NCBI GenBank assembly: GCA_029747015.1
Contig: JAKOGI010000819.1
Location: forward strand, 248,001 to 312,000
Direction of reading: 5' to 3'
DNA length: 64,000 nucleotides
DNA from: Carnegiea gigantea
Taxonomy: Eukaryota > Streptophyta > Magnoliopsida > Caryophyllales > Cactaceae
Position 1 is the first letter of the stretch. Each line of letters begins with the position of its first letter. The notes below the pieces were generated by a model that saw only the letters and a program-made list of their open reading frames with translations, was not told where the DNA came from and searched no databases. Shown piece by piece: positions 23,494-35,439 of this stretch. Made by a program: the position numbers and the translations under genes.

Positions 23494-23931
23494 ATGCTAA
23501 CCATTGGAAGAACGAAAGTAGGTGAAGCTTCCACAACAACCTTCCTCCTAAAGAAATCAACAAGGGCTTCTTCTTCTTCTTTAGATCCATCCACAAGGAG
23601 GCAAGTTAAATCCAATGTCTTTCTTTTAATCCTCCCTTCAAGTACTCAAGGCTTGCAATTTGCCGATGATGAACAAAGGGTTAAATATGAGCAACTGAGT
23701 ACTGGGATGACTTGTGAGCAAAAATATTATCATGTGGATTCATTAAGGGCTTTAGGAATGTTGGATGATATGGGTGCTCTACTTGGTACTTTGGGTTGGT
23801 TTACTATGTGGAGAGGAAGTTTATTTCATATGATAAGTTAGTGCTCAAATTCTTGAATCCCCTTTATGTGGATTGGGCCCGGTCTTATTGGGGCAGGGAG
23901 GTGTTTCAATTACATTTTGCATGTTCACATT
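23494..23931 (+). pseudogene. Athila env-like ORF (ATHILA ORF-1 type), 5' part
   Basis: The frame from 23494 holds a Ser/Thr/Lys-rich start, then LQFADDEQRVKYEQLSTGM, KYYHVDSLRALGMLDD, MGALLGTLGWFTMWRGSLF. After a frameshift near 23826 it continues YDKLVLKFLNPLYVDWARSY and WGREVFQLHF. This order fits the conserved region of the ATHILA ORF-1 family (PF03078), the env-position gene downstream of pol in Athila elements. Its function is unproven. Homology stops at 23931, where the LTR of the inverted Athila B element begins; a C-terminal piece resumes near 31344. Confidence 0.75.
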
Positions 23932-26221
23932 TGTAAAGCTCATCATAGAGTTACAAATTAAACTACTACTTTGATTTATAAATAAGAATGATAGCATAGG
24001 AAAGTAAGTTCCCACGAGGAAAGATTATGATAGTAAGCTAGTTTAAATCTAATTCAATTTACTGCTCTAATATATTTTACTTTTTAAATTGCTAAAACAA
24101 ATCAAATTACGCAAGTAAAAATCTGAAAAATTACTTACTAATACCACTAAATATTCTAAGCCTAATTCTGGAAATAAAAACAGTAAATGCCCAACCTAAA
24201 TGTTCTGGAAAAATAAAAATAGAAAATTATCGCACACTATTAACTAAAAATTAAACAGGAAGGGACAAATAGAAAATTAATATCAAAATGCACAGAACAT
24301 ATTATCAATTAATATTATGAAAATTCATAAATTTATATTCCCAGAATTGTATTTAATTAATTTTAGAAAAATAAAACAGTAGATAAAATCAGAAAATTAA
24401 AACAAAAAATGATATCTAAAATTAAAAAATAATAAACTGCACTTAATTAAATACAAAAATGAATAATAAATTTTCCCAGATTGTATAATATGATTTTCAA
24501 AACTTAATAAAACCCTAAAAACCGAAACTAAAAATTAAAAATGTAATTTTCAGATTTATTAAAGTAAAAACCTACACGCATTCAATTCACGAAATAATTA
24601 TGAAATAATTTCCAAAAATTACGAAATTAAATATCAACATATTAGGATACTAAATAAACCCTAAAATGGAATAAAACACAAAACAACACATACAAGACTA
24701 GTTTTAGCCTAATTTCTAACAAACTGATAAATAAATGACAAAATAGAATAGAAAATAAATCTGAAAATTTTAATCACACTAAAACTCAAAATGTAACTGA
24801 TCTAAAATTACCAAGAAACTCTTAAAAGACTACTCTTGGGTGGGGGGGGGGAACAAAATTAATATTAAAATCTATAAACTTAAGAACTAAAATTCACAAA
24901 CTAACGAAATTAACTAAAAAGCAACAAATAATTATTAAAGATACCAAATTTATGAAAAACACTTAGCATAATCTATATCCACCATACAAATTAATATTTA
25001 TCATCAACACACAAATCAATTTATCCATGAGTTAGACTGTAGAAGACACCCTCCAGTAGATCATCCCCCTTTTTCCTTATATTATAGTTTATTTAGGTCC
25101 AGCCCTAATATAAACCCTACTAGTTTTAATAACCCTAACACCAGCGCAAGAATTTAATCAAACTATAACATTAAGTATTAGAAAAATATCATCTAACACC
25201 TTGTAACCAATTTACCAGCAAATTGATTTAACAAAGATCTATGATGATTATCTAAATAAAGAGATAGGTTTGAGCTACTCAGGATCAATTAGGGTGATGC
25301 TTATGCCTAAAAGACTATAATTTTTACGTGCTAAACCCTTTTAAACTATCATAAAAATTCATATTAAACTAATTAGCATGTATTCTAATTAATCTAACCT
25401 GAATATCATAAATAATAAGTACTAATCATTATAGAATCATGGAACAAAATTCAATTAAACAATAAAGCATAAAACTTGTTTCAAAATAATTAACTTAGCA
25501 TAGTCTCAAATAGATTACACTAAGTGCATAAAAACTAAAAATACATATTATAAATGAAAGCACATAAAATAACTAAACTTTTCATGTTCAATTACTAAAC
25601 TAATGAAGAAAAACTATACTACTTTGCTTGATATGTTAATAATGGCGTGAGGTACTGGGACTTCACGAAAGGGTTGTGGTGATTGATTCTGTGTGATGAA
25701 GATGATGATGGTGGCTGCAATTTATGGTGAGGCATGATGTAATAACGATAATATGAGGAGGTTAGGTGCAAATGATGGGTAGGCCGAAGATGATGGTGTT
25801 GATGTCGTGGTGATGATCGTGCTGGGGTGTGATATTAGTGACGGTTGGACGTGAAGGAGGAGGTGAGGTGTGGAGATTAGGAGTATTTATAGTATAATTT
25901 TTCTAGGGTTCTCTTTTCTTGTAGGATGTTTTCTTCTCCAAGTCTTCTAATTCCTGTTTAATTAGAAGTAGTAATCTTGTAACCCTGGCCCACATAAATC
26001 ATTATGAAAATAATATTTTTCATAATTCATTATTTTTTTGACTAACTTGATAATTCCGCTAGAATCCTTCAATCAAACCTGAACTTCGATGTCTTTTCTT
26101 CTCCTCTTTCTTTATTAATGCTTAACCTAAAAAATATATAAAATAAACTAAATTAGACAAAATAATATATATAATATAATTAAAATAATTATTAAAAATA
26201 TGCATAAATTATGACTTACCA
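23932..26221 (-). repeat. 3' LTR of Athila B
   Basis: On the - strand it starts TGGTAAGTCATAATTTATG directly after the purine tract and ends with TTTACA at 23932. It is very AT-rich, with a run of G at 24841-24851 and GAT/GGTG-rich DNA at 25640-25860. No second copy lies in the window. Confidence 0.75.
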
Positions 26222-26237
26222 AATTCCCCTACACTTA
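26222..26237 (-). other. Polypurine tract of Athila B
   Basis: On the - strand TAAGTGTAGGGGAATT follows CACGAGGACGTCCAAAGTC and abuts the LTR start. The motif is typical of Athila elements (CTAAGTGTGGGGGAATTTG). Confidence 0.85.
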
Positions 26238-27473
26238 GACTTTGGACGTCCTCGTGCAAAGTAATCTAAGACTCGAACTAAAAACTGACCCTCTTCCTTA
26301 TAAAGTCATGCTGAAAATATGAAATTTACACTAGGCATTAGTTTGCTTTAAAAACAGTTTTATTCAAAATGAATTAGTTTTCCTTCCAACAAGTGGATGA
26401 CTACTACACATCTAACTACCGTCAAAGAGTTCCTTCATCAACCTCACAATATCTTTTTAACAAATTAACAAGAACAATAACTATCCATCTCTTTCAAGCA
26501 TGCATACATCGATCACGAGATCTAAAAAATTTAAGATAGAAAAATTGAAGTGCAGTATGGCTATAGAGAAATTGAACTAGAAGGAATAACTCAATAAAAC
26601 TAATCCTAAACTTGCCTCACATTTTGTTATTTTTTCTTTCCTTCTTCTTTTTTTTTTTCAAACTCCAATTGCGCACATATTTGAGGCCCATATAGGGTCT
26701 TTCAAATTAAACACTCGCTGTCTCACACTTACCCCAATAGAGGTGCTGGAGTTAACAATTTATTCTCATCACTATTTTATTTATTTATTTATTGACTATT
26801 TGTGTGGTACGAGTCATTGATCCGCCCAAAAAGGGGCATGACTCTCCCAACATGCATTGCTCTATGCATAAGGCTCAACTTGAGACCTAAATTTAAGGAA
26901 AAAAGGTGCCGAGCCACGTACTCCTACCCACATTGGTAGTCTAACTTTTTTTTAATAAGACAAGAAAAGTTACAATTTTAATGAGTTATTCTACTAATTC
27001 AATAGTCTAGGAAATGGACGGGATCATTTTATTGCCTCTGAAACCACTATATAACATAATCTAATAAGATGAATAATCATGACAGCTATTCATTAAAGAG
27101 ACGTATGAGGATCAACTCAAACTTCTCTGAATGACAGTTAGCATGCTCAAAAGTCCTCACTCATAGAAAAATAAACTAAAAATAGCTAAGCAGAAAAATT
27201 TTTAAGCAAGAAAGCCTAGCATAAACTCATAGTTATGCATAATTTATAAGAAAATCACAATTTTTTTGTTTTTTTTTTCAACAATGAATGCTACAGGAGC
27301 TAAATGCAGGATGCACCCCCCCCACACTTAATTTATGCATTGTCCCTAATGTATGCAGAAAGATAGAAATAATGAAGATAAAAGTAAAATTAAATGTTTT
27401 ACTTCCCTGAAAATATTGGGTTGTCTCCCAACCAGGGCCTTTGTTTACTGTCGTTGGCTTGACACAAATGAGC
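26238..27473 (-). other. Post-pol spacer of Athila B, no env
   Basis: On the - strand the conserved Athila words GTTGGGAGACAACCCAATAT and ACAATGCATAAATTAAGTGT plus a G run (27310-27440) follow pol. The rest is AT-rich with no env-like ORF. Confidence 0.6.
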
Positions 27474-28500
27474 TCATGGATCCTCTAGTCGAATCTCGTC
27501 CACTAAGCATACCTGATCTCCTTCACAAAAGTGCTTTAGCCTGTGACCATTTACCTTGAAAATCTTGTTAGTAGCAAAAGATTTAATCTCAACAGTACCA
27601 TGTGGATAGTTCTTTACTATCATAAAAGGTCCTAGCCATCTAGAGTTCAACTTACCAAGAAAGCGTCTCAATTTTGAATTGAATAACACCACTTTTTCTC
27701 CCACCTGAAATTCTTTCCTACTAAGCTTAGCATCATGAAAAGCTTTGGCTTTGCCTTTGTAGATCACTGAATTATCATAGGCTTCTATGCAAATCTCTTC
27801 TAATTCCTACAATTGCAACTTACGCTCCTTCCCTACTAGGTCATAATCTGGACTATATTGCTTTACAGCCCAATATGATTTATGCTCTAGTTCTACAGGG
27901 AGATGACATGTTTTACCAAAAACTAACCTATAAGGTGACATACCTATATGTGTCTTCTATGCAGTCTTATAGGCCCAGAGAGCTTCATCTAACCTAAGAC
28001 TCCAATCTTTCTTATCTGGTCTAGCAATCTTTTCTAATATACCCTTAATCTCTTTATTGGAGATTTTAACTTGGCCATTTGTTCGGGGATTATAACCAGT
28101 GGACACCTTGTGAGTTACATGATATTTGGCTAGCAAGGCACCTAAGGTTCTATTACAAAAATGTGTTTCCCTATCACTAATGATTGCTTTAAGAACTCCA
28201 TATCTATGCAGAATGAGAGATTTAACATGTTTCACCACAGTTTTAGCATTATCGGCTCTAGTAGCCACAATTTCAATCCACTTAGATACATAGTCAACAA
28301 GCATAAGAATGTAAGTAAAACCAAAAGAATGGGGAAAAGGTCCCATTAAATCAACACCCCATACATCCAAAATCTCACATACACAATATGCAGAGGCATT
28401 TGATTCCTTCTAGATAAATTGTCTGTCTTCTGGCATACTTCACATCTTTTGCAAAATTCATAGGCATCCCTAAAAATAGTAGGCTAATAAAATCCACATC
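27474..28500 (-). pseudogene. Athila B integrase (core and C-terminal domain)
   Basis: On the - strand the 137-codon piece ending at 27957 begins [18 protein letters not shown] (first catalytic Asp in GVDLMG), contains [18 protein letters not shown] (second Asp) and [17 protein letters not shown]. Counting 35 residues from the second Asp, the DD35E glutamate is lysine (AAA), so strand transfer would be lost. A stop at 27957 separates the C-terminal domain (27767-27474): EFQVGEKVVLFNSKLR, SRWLGPFMIVKNYPHGTVEI, FKVNGHRLKHF. The enzyme normally inserts element cDNA in the nucleus. Confidence 0.9.
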
Positions 28501-28740
28501 AAGAACTTTGTGTACCATTCTTTTTAGTTCAAAATCTCCCCAACTTTCAGAAGAGTGAGAGAAAGTTAAAATTGAATGAAATTCACTGTCATCTACACAA
28601 CGCCTTATAATCTGATCTCCATAAAATTTCCATAAATATGGCTCATCCCAAACATAATATTTAGATTGAGCTCTTATCTTTTCCTTTTGGGCTCCAGACA
28701 AGTCTATAGGAAATGTTTTGCTTACTATGTAATTAACCAT
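28375..28740 (-). pseudogene. Athila B RNase H-integrase linker and zinc-finger region
   Basis: On the - strand it reads [40 protein letters not shown], then CVDDSEFHSILTFSHSSESW and the degenerate zinc-finger region. This order is typical of Athila (WDEPxLFKxCxDQIIRRCVxxxE). Cysteines of the second half of the HHCC finger are only partly kept. Confidence 0.8.
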
Positions 28741-30480
28741 ATCAGCATACTAAGAAAGCCTATCAGTGATAGTATATAAATCTCATTAGGGAAATAATCG
28801 CTCAATGGATTACCACTCTCTCCATGGGCTAGCCTACTTAGATGCTCAGCTACTAAATTTTCAGCTCCTGGCCTATCTTTAATCTCTAATTGGAATACTT
28901 GTAGTAGTAATGCCCATCGAATCAATCTAGGTTTTGAGTCATTCTTACTCAACAGATGTTTAATAGTAGAATTATCAGTATAAACAGTAACTTTAACACC
29001 TAACAGATAAGGACGAAATTTTTCTAGAGCAAAAACAACAGCATACATTTCCTTTTTTATAGTAGTGTAGTTACACTGTGCGGGGTCTAAAGTTCTGGAA
29101 GCATAATTGATTACATGAGGTACCTTCCTACTCTTTGACCTAAGACAGCCCCTACTACCTTATCACTAGAATCACACATTAGTTCAAAAAGCAAGGCCCA
29201 GTTAAGGGGTTGTACCATAGGAGTAGTGGTCAATTTCAACTTCAATTAGTCAAAAGCTCTCCTACAGTCCTCATTAAAATCGAATAAGGCATCTTTTGCA
29301 AGTAAAGCACATAAAGGGGAGGCAATCTTAGAAAACTCTTTGATAGACCTAATCAGGACCTTACCTCCTTGACACACTATGGATAGGGCAAAGATTGAAT
29401 GATGTCTATTTTAGCCATATCAACCTCTAATCCCTTGGACGACACTACATGCCCTAGTACTACTCCACGTTCCACCATGAAATGACACTTTTCAAAGTTA
29501 AGCACCAAATTAGTCTCAATGCAATGCTTAAGTACTAACGTAAGATGATGCAAGCACTCAGCAAATGATCACCATGTACAGTAAAATCATCCATGAAAAC
29601 TTCCATAATTTTGGTGATAAAATCAGAAAAAATACTCATAATACATCTTTGGAATGTAGTAGGAGCATCACATAGACCAAACGACATCCTTCTAAAAGCA
29701 TAGGTGCCAAAAGGGCCGGTAAAAGTGGTCTTTTCTTAATCCTTAGGAGCTATAGGGACCTAAATATGACCTGAATATCCATCAAGGAAGCAGTAGTATG
29801 ACCTCCCAGGTAATCTCCCTAACACCTGGTCCATAAATGGCAATGGAAAATGGCCCTACTTTGTGGCCTTGTTAAGCTTTCTATAGTAAATACACACTCT
29901 CCAACCACTCTAGACTCTAGTAGGTATTAACTCACCTTTCTTGTTTTGCACTACTATTGTTCCCCCCTTTTTTGGAACCACATCGATAGGACTAACCCAC
30001 TCAGAATTAGCGATGGGGTATATCACTCCAGCATCTAACCACTTAAAAATTTCTTTTTGAACTGCCTCTATCATAGGTGGATTTGGTCTTCACTAAGGGT
30101 CTCTCTTAGGCTTAGCATCTGATTCTAAGGTGATTTCATGTGAACATAGTATGGGGCTAAGTCTTTTAAGGTCTGCTACAGTCCATCCTAATGCTTCACT
30201 ATGTTCCCTAAGCACCCTAATAAGTTTATCCTCTTGTTCAAATGTAAGTGCATTAGAGATTGTAACAGGTAAGGTCTCATCATCCCCTAAATAATCATAC
30301 TTAAGATTTGCAGGCAATAGTTTTAGTTCTAGCTTAGGGGGTGAAATGTGAGAGGGTAGCATCTTCATATGACTTTCAGGCAATTCTAGCTTCCTAGGTC
30401 TATCAACTGCATGCAATTGCAACAAAGACTCTGTGCTACCCACTAACTCATTGTTAATATGGTAAAGCACATTTTGAAAC
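28725..30480 (-). pseudogene. Athila B reverse transcriptase and RNase H
   Basis: On the - strand the pre-RT segment (30482-30093) has SEALGWTVADLKRLSPILCS. The RT follows in fragments: GVIYPIANSEWVSPI, VVPKKGGT, FLDGYSGHI, GPFGTYAFRRMSFGLCDAP and the catalytic FMDDF at about 29595. RNase H (29048-28740) shows [30 protein letters not shown] and [15 protein letters not shown], with the D of TDNS and AEHLS as Athila usually shows. Stops are frequent between about 29540 and 29050, so the polyprotein is dead. Confidence 0.9.
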
Positions 30481-30485
30481 ACAAA

Positions 30486-31343
30486 CTAATCCAAACCTTG
30501 AATAAGAACAGTTGACAATCCATCCTCATGAGACAATTCATAAACATCTTGAGATAATTGATCAATCACATCAAGTACACACAGATAATTCACATCAGTA
30601 GGAAATCTCATAGCATCAAAAATATTGAACTTGATAATTTCACCATCAAATTCCATAGTCAGTGTTCTTGCATGCACATCTATTTTTATCCTAGATGTTT
30701 TAAGAAACGGTCTACAAAATAATATGGAAATATCATGGCATGCATCACCCATGTCTAATACATAAAAGTCAACAGGAAAAACAAGCTCATTGACTTGGAC
30801 TAAGACATTTTCTAACACCCCATCTAGGTATGCATTACTCCTATCAGCTAACTGAATGACTAAATCAATTCTCTTTAACTCTCCTAAGTGTATTTTATCA
30901 TAAATAGACCTAGGCACATATTGATGGAAGCTCTTAAATCAAGCATGGCTCTATCAAATGAGAGGTTTCCAATTTTACAAGGAATAAAGAGTACACCTGG
31001 GTCCTTACACTTATGGGAAAGCTTCTTTTGGAAAACAGCAGACATGTTTTCCCTCACATTTACCTTTTTATTCCCTTTCAGTTTACATTTTGCAGTACAA
31101 AGCTCTTTAAGGAACTTGGCATAACGAGGCACCTACTTTATGGCATCTAAGAGAGGAATATTGATCTCTACCTTCCTAAATGTTTCTAAGATTTCTTGGT
31201 TTGCCTCATCTACCTTAGGGGTTTTCCTTCTCAGGCTACTAGCGAAAGGTGGTAATGACTTGTAAGGCTCCTTCTTATCCTCCCTTACTTCCTTAACATT
31301 AGAGGTGGTGTCTTGATCTTGGTTAGATTTAGGTTCGTTGACC
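30486..31343 (-). pseudogene. Athila B gag C-terminus and aspartic protease
   Basis: On the - strand 31343-31140 ends gag (EPYKSLPPFASSL, EILETFRKVEINIPLLDAIK, then a stop where glutamine is usual). PRYAKFLKELCTAKCKL and DPGVLFIPCKIGNLSFD lead to the protease active site, which reads DLRAS instead of the usual DLGAS. A frame change near 30900 joins the remainder: PRSIYDKIHLGELKRIDLVI, GVLENVLVQVNELVFPVDFY, DVYELS. Most of gag and the 5' LTR are absent. Confidence 0.9.
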
Positions 31344-31760
31344 TATATTTCATAGAGAAGTGATAACACAAGATAGTGATGGGGTTATATTCCATGGAGA
31401 AGTGATAGCACAAGATAGTGATGAGGGCTTGAAGATGATGAAGGCAAAGTTGAAGAAAAGGTGCATGAAGACCATGAGGGGAATGAAACACAAGTGGAGA
31501 ATGAACCAACACAACAACCACAATTCCAACAACCACCTTCATTCAAGATGGGTGGCTCCTCCTCCTTAGCCCATCCATTCTTTGATAGTGTATTGCTCCC
31601 AATCTTTCTCCTACCTCTAAATACAAGTAGCTGGCCTACGAAAGGGTTACACTGAGATAAGGAAATGTATTCATTGTATGGTGAGGCGCATGGATGCTAT
31701 CGAGGAGTGTGTCGCACGTTTTAAGGTTTTGTTAACTGCTAAGAGGAGAGAGAGTTGAGG
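31344..31760 (+). pseudogene. Athila A env-like ORF, C-terminal part
   Basis: Right of Athila B the + strand resumes acidic, Gln-rich coding-like DNA: KVHEDHEGNETQVENEP, TQQPQFQQPPSFKMGGSSS (from about 31458), then a region translating as MVRRMDAIEECVARF near 31680-31730, typical of the helical C-terminal tail of Athila env-position ORFs. The middle of the gene between the two pieces (23494-23931 and here) appears missing, so the break is probably insertion plus deletion. Confidence 0.5.
31345..31428 (+). repeat. 42-bp in-frame tandem repeat in env-like ORF
   Basis: Two 42-base units (31345-31386, 31387-31428), differing at a few bases, encode FHREVITQDSDGVI and FHGEVIAQDSDEGL. Preserved frame and conservative changes suggest a 14-residue coding duplication. 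Confidence 0.8.
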
Positions 31761-32177
31761 TGAATGCGGTGAGAAGAGGAAGGGCCCATAAGAGCAGCCT
31801 GCGAATTGGTGGAGGTAAAGAGGATAAATGAGCTCATTTGACAACAATCAGAAGCCATCCAACAATTATAAGAGCGGCATCACACTTTCATAAGTGATCA
31901 AGGGAGTTCATCATCATTCTCCCTTTTCCTCCACAATTTTGGCCGCCGCTCAGGCCCGATGGAGCCCATTGATTGTGAGTTATATCGCCAACCCCTCCCA
32001 TACTCTTCATAGCATTTTTACATTTTTGGAGGAAAATTACATGTGACTATTTGATGGGGGGTATTTCACTTAGGGTAGGTGGTTTCTTATATGCATCTCC
32101 TTTTCCCCCACCCCTTATTCTCTGATCTTGTGATATTGTGGTGATGCGAAGGCCATTTGATGTGAACTTTGGTTGTG
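31761..32177 (+). other. Athila A sequence after env-like ORF
   Basis: No coding frame. Contains GGGGGGTATTTCACTTAGGG and C-rich words like the post-env spacer of Athila. Continues across the CACTA insertion at 52664. Confidence 0.4.
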
Positions 32178-32180
32178 ATT
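32178..32180. other. Left ATT target duplication of CACTA
   Basis: ATT directly before CACTATTAG; repeated directly after the right end. Only three bases, so weak on its own. Confidence 0.6.
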
Positions 32181-32192
32181 CACTATTAGAAA

Positions 32193-33207
32193 AAAATCTT
32201 TCTAAGAACAAAGTAATTGTTCGTTAAATATGTAAGTTGCTCTCGTTCAAGCTTTTAACGATTAAAAAATTGTTGGCCAGCATTCGTCGTCATTGGTCCT
32301 GTCGCTCATACTTTTCATGATGACACAAAAATTTTTGTTTTCATTCTAATAACAACAAAAATATACATTGTAGTTATTAGTTAATTAATTACTAAAGGAT
32401 AAAATATTAATGATGACCAGATTATTCATTGCAAATTTATAAATTTAGAAATAAAAAATTTATAATCGTTATCATTAACAATGACTTTCATTTATTGTTA
32501 TTATTTGAATGAAAGTTAACGATGAACTATTTTGTTGTTGAAAACCATCATTAGATGATGCAATAACAACCAATTATTTTCGTCGTTAATAATTCTACGA
32601 ACCTGATGTCAATTATATAATCAATATCATTGTGAAATTGATTAATAATTCTAGGAAATGAGTACTACCAAATTTGAGTACATAAGTAAATTATATAAGT
32701 ATTCATATAAATTGATTTTGAAATAGTATGAAATTATTCGATACAGAGCCTAATTAATATTTAAAGCGACTTGACAACTATAGAAAACAACTGATCTGAA
32801 AGCTAGAAATTAAAGTTCTTCTTAAATTTGATGATTGAAATACATGGTATGTTGGTTATAAAGACGGAAAAATGAATAAGCTTTGTCTTTAGCCAATTGT
32901 GGAAAATTAAACTGCTAGAGCTGGAAATGAGGATCCAGTGCACCTTCTAGCATCTGCTTCATGTACGGCCTCCGTCTATAGAGAGAGAATTACAAAAGGC
33001 AAATACTACACACTGGAAGTTTTAGCTACAAAAGTTAACTTCATTTGCTAACTAAATATTTTAACCATAACTTTTACAATCTGCACACCTAAAGAAACAG
33101 ACGAAATTGGGTTCATATGGTATGTGTCTGAAGTTGTCATAATTTATAAGTTGTATTTTAAGCAAAAAAGATTAAGTATACTTGATGAAAGAATCATGTT
33201 CTGAAGT
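32193..33207. other. Left subterminal DNA of CACTA
   Basis: AT-rich, with recurring short words (AACAATGACTTTCATT, AACGATGAACTA, TTCGTCGTTAATAA, CATTCGTCGTCATT), the arrangement usually bound by the CACTA-encoded DNA-binding protein. No gene. Confidence 0.45.
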
Positions 33208-34549
33208 TGATGCATGAGCCTTGATAGAACTCAAGCAAGGAGGCCGGTTTTGCAATATGGTCTTTAAGCAGCTTTAAATCGGCAAGGAACCAGAACCAAA
33301 ACAGAGTGATATGAATGGGATAAAGGCCAAGCCACCACCCAAGCTAATTTAGGAATCCACCCTCCAAATTATAAAGGCCAAGCGACCAGAAATGGATTAA
33401 AGGAGACCACTCTAATCTAGCAATCAAATGGATTGATAAAAGAGAGATTTGAGAGTGTTTAAGTTAAAACTCAAAGCTGAGGTTTTTCATTCATATATGC
33501 TGCTTGAATAATCAACCAAGCAGGAATATACACACGCCCTAAGCTATTAAGCAAGCAGGCTAGCTCCTAGGTTAAGCTAATCCGGATTAGCTAAACTATT
33601 TTACAAGCAGTTTTAGTCTAGGCTAATTACAAGCATGAGCATGGCTAATACAACTTGTTTAGAAATAATCAAGGACTAAAACAAGATTAATTAGCTCTAA
33701 TCAATCAACTTGCACATGGTAGAGAGAGAAAAGGTAGGTTGCATGCTGTCACTGTCATCCAATCCGAGAGCAAGTTGCCATCAAATCCCATCCCCATTGG
33801 CCAAGTGGGCTACCAAAGCTATAAAGGTGGTGATGATGCCATTCCTAGAGGCTTAAGCAACCAATGAAGCAGGGTAGCAGGTAAGCAAACCCCTTCCATT
33901 AAGGAAACCTCAAGCAAGGTCAAAATAGCTTGTTTAAGCATAATGAACCGGGGTAATCACTTAAGATGATTAAGATGGTTCCCCAACCTATACTTGACTT
34001 GAGCTAGATTTTAGTGCATAATATGGATCCTTAGGATGTTCCAAATAGGAAAATTAGGCCTAAATTAGGTTTAGGTGGGCAAAACAACAAAAAACTTAAA
34101 CCGGGTCTAGAATAGCCTCAAATTGCAATAGTTGACAAATTACAGTTGGAACTCTATGAAGAACTGGTCATGATCTGAATTTCTCTTCATGGCTTGATAC
34201 CTCAGGTTTTTGGTGGTGATCCCACCTAATATTTCAAGATGGGTAAACTAGACCTTTCCAGTATACCTTTACTATTTTGGACCAATGTAGCAAAATGGCT
34301 ATGGCATAAGCTAAAATTGAGTTCCCTCCATGAAAATAGACTTCTTAGGGAGTCTAACATTGTAGGACTTGCCTATAGGAGGTCTTGGAAACTCCTAGAA
34401 CCATACCATCCAAAATGGTGTTTAATTCTGGCTTCGAGCAAGAGAACAAGGTTTTAATCTAGCAGAGTGTAATCTGGTTGCCCTGATCTCTTTAACCTTG
34501 AGTGGCACACTGAACATGATTTGGATCCTAGGAACTCTCTTATGTGTCA
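33208..34549 (-). repeat. 3' LTR of element C
   Basis: On the - strand begins TGACACATAAGAG and ends GGCTCATGCATCA. Co-linear with 46224-47581, with many substitutions, so the insertion is old. It overlaps the last codons of the pol frame (stop at 34540-34542). Confidence 0.85.
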
Positions 34550-35285
34550 TGCCCTATATCAACCTCCCCTTCTTCAAAAGGATTTGACCTCAAATCTAAA
34601 GGGTCTTTAAAGCAATCCTCCACAAAAGGACTTAAGTCCCCAATATTGAAAGTGGATGAAACAACCATATCTCCTGGGAGCTGAAGCTTATATGCATTGT
34701 CTCCTGCCTTTTGAATGATCTTGAATTGCCCATTTCCTCTTGCCATGAGCTTGTTCTTCCTTATAGATGGGAACCTCTTCTTTCTGAGGTGTAATCACAC
34801 TAGATCTCCTGGATTAAACTCCATCTTCTTTCTATGCTTGTTACCCTTGCTTTGTAAGCTGCATTGGTCTTCTCTATGTGGTTTCTTATTTTCTTATATA
34901 ACTTCTTCATCTGTTTTTCCCTCAGTTCAGCTTCATGATTCACCCTTGATTCACTAGGTATGGGTAGCAAATCAATGGGGGTGAGAGGGTTCAGCCTATA
35001 TACACAATCAAAGGGAGAGTATTTAGTAGCATAGGATAGAGCCCTATTATAGGCAAACTCAACGTTGGCCAGTGTCAAGTCCCAATCTTTTAGGCTTTTA
35101 CTCACCAAAGTCCTAGGCAAAGTAGTAAGAGTTCGGTTTGTTACCTCTATCTGGCCATCAATTTGATGATGATAGGCTATACTAAACAAAAGTTTAGTGC
35201 CTAGAAGCTTCAATAAACGCCTCCAAAAGTGGGACAGAAGCTTGGAGTCTCTATCAGATAAAATAGACTTAGGCACTCTATAGAG
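34540..35285 (-). pseudogene. Element C integrase, second half and pol C-terminus
   Basis: On the - strand 35276-34800 reads PKSILSDRDSKLLSHFWRRL and FSIAYHHQIDGQIEVTNRTL. The second Asp (SDRD) and the Glu (GQIE) of DD35E are spaced correctly and intact. FAYNRALSYATKYSPFDCVY and EKTNAAYKARV follow, then a stop. The final piece (34746-34540) has MARGNGQFKIIQKAGDNAYK, DLSPFVED and LRSNPFEEGE, a typical chromodomain-lacking gypsy C-terminus. It joins the piece at 44281-44605 across the LINE. Confidence 0.9.
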
Positions 35286-35300
35286 CCTAATAATCTCTTT
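35286..35300. other. LINE target-site duplication, left copy
   Basis: CCTAATAATCTCTTT; the copy at 44281-44295 reads CCTAATGATCTCTTT (one difference). Both encode the same integrase residues (K/E-I-I-R), confirming duplicated host sequence. Confidence 0.85.
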
Positions 35301-35439
35301 TTTTTTTTTTTTAGGTGCAGAAGAGGGGCTAAGCCCCTAAAATAATTTTATTATTTCTTAAAGAATCTGGGCCAAGCAATCCCTACAGCATCTGCATTAA
35401 ACATATCAATAGCCTCTGGAGGTGGGACATTAAAATAAA

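Larger units (their letters stand above)
23932..31343 (-). mobile_element. Athila-type element B, 5'-truncated, inverted
   Basis: Read on the - strand it holds a gag C-terminus, protease, RT, RNase H, integrase, a post-pol spacer, a purine tract and one LTR, in correct order. The 5' LTR and most of gag are missing at the 31343 side. It interrupts the env-like ORF of element A. The flank at the LTR end is ACATT; no matching copy is found at the truncated end, as expected if a deletion removed it. Confidence 0.85.

Noticed and set aside
23927..31348. Target duplication (ACATT) for Athila B
   Set aside because: No ACATT at the truncated right end; the 5' LTR is missing, so a duplication cannot be expected.
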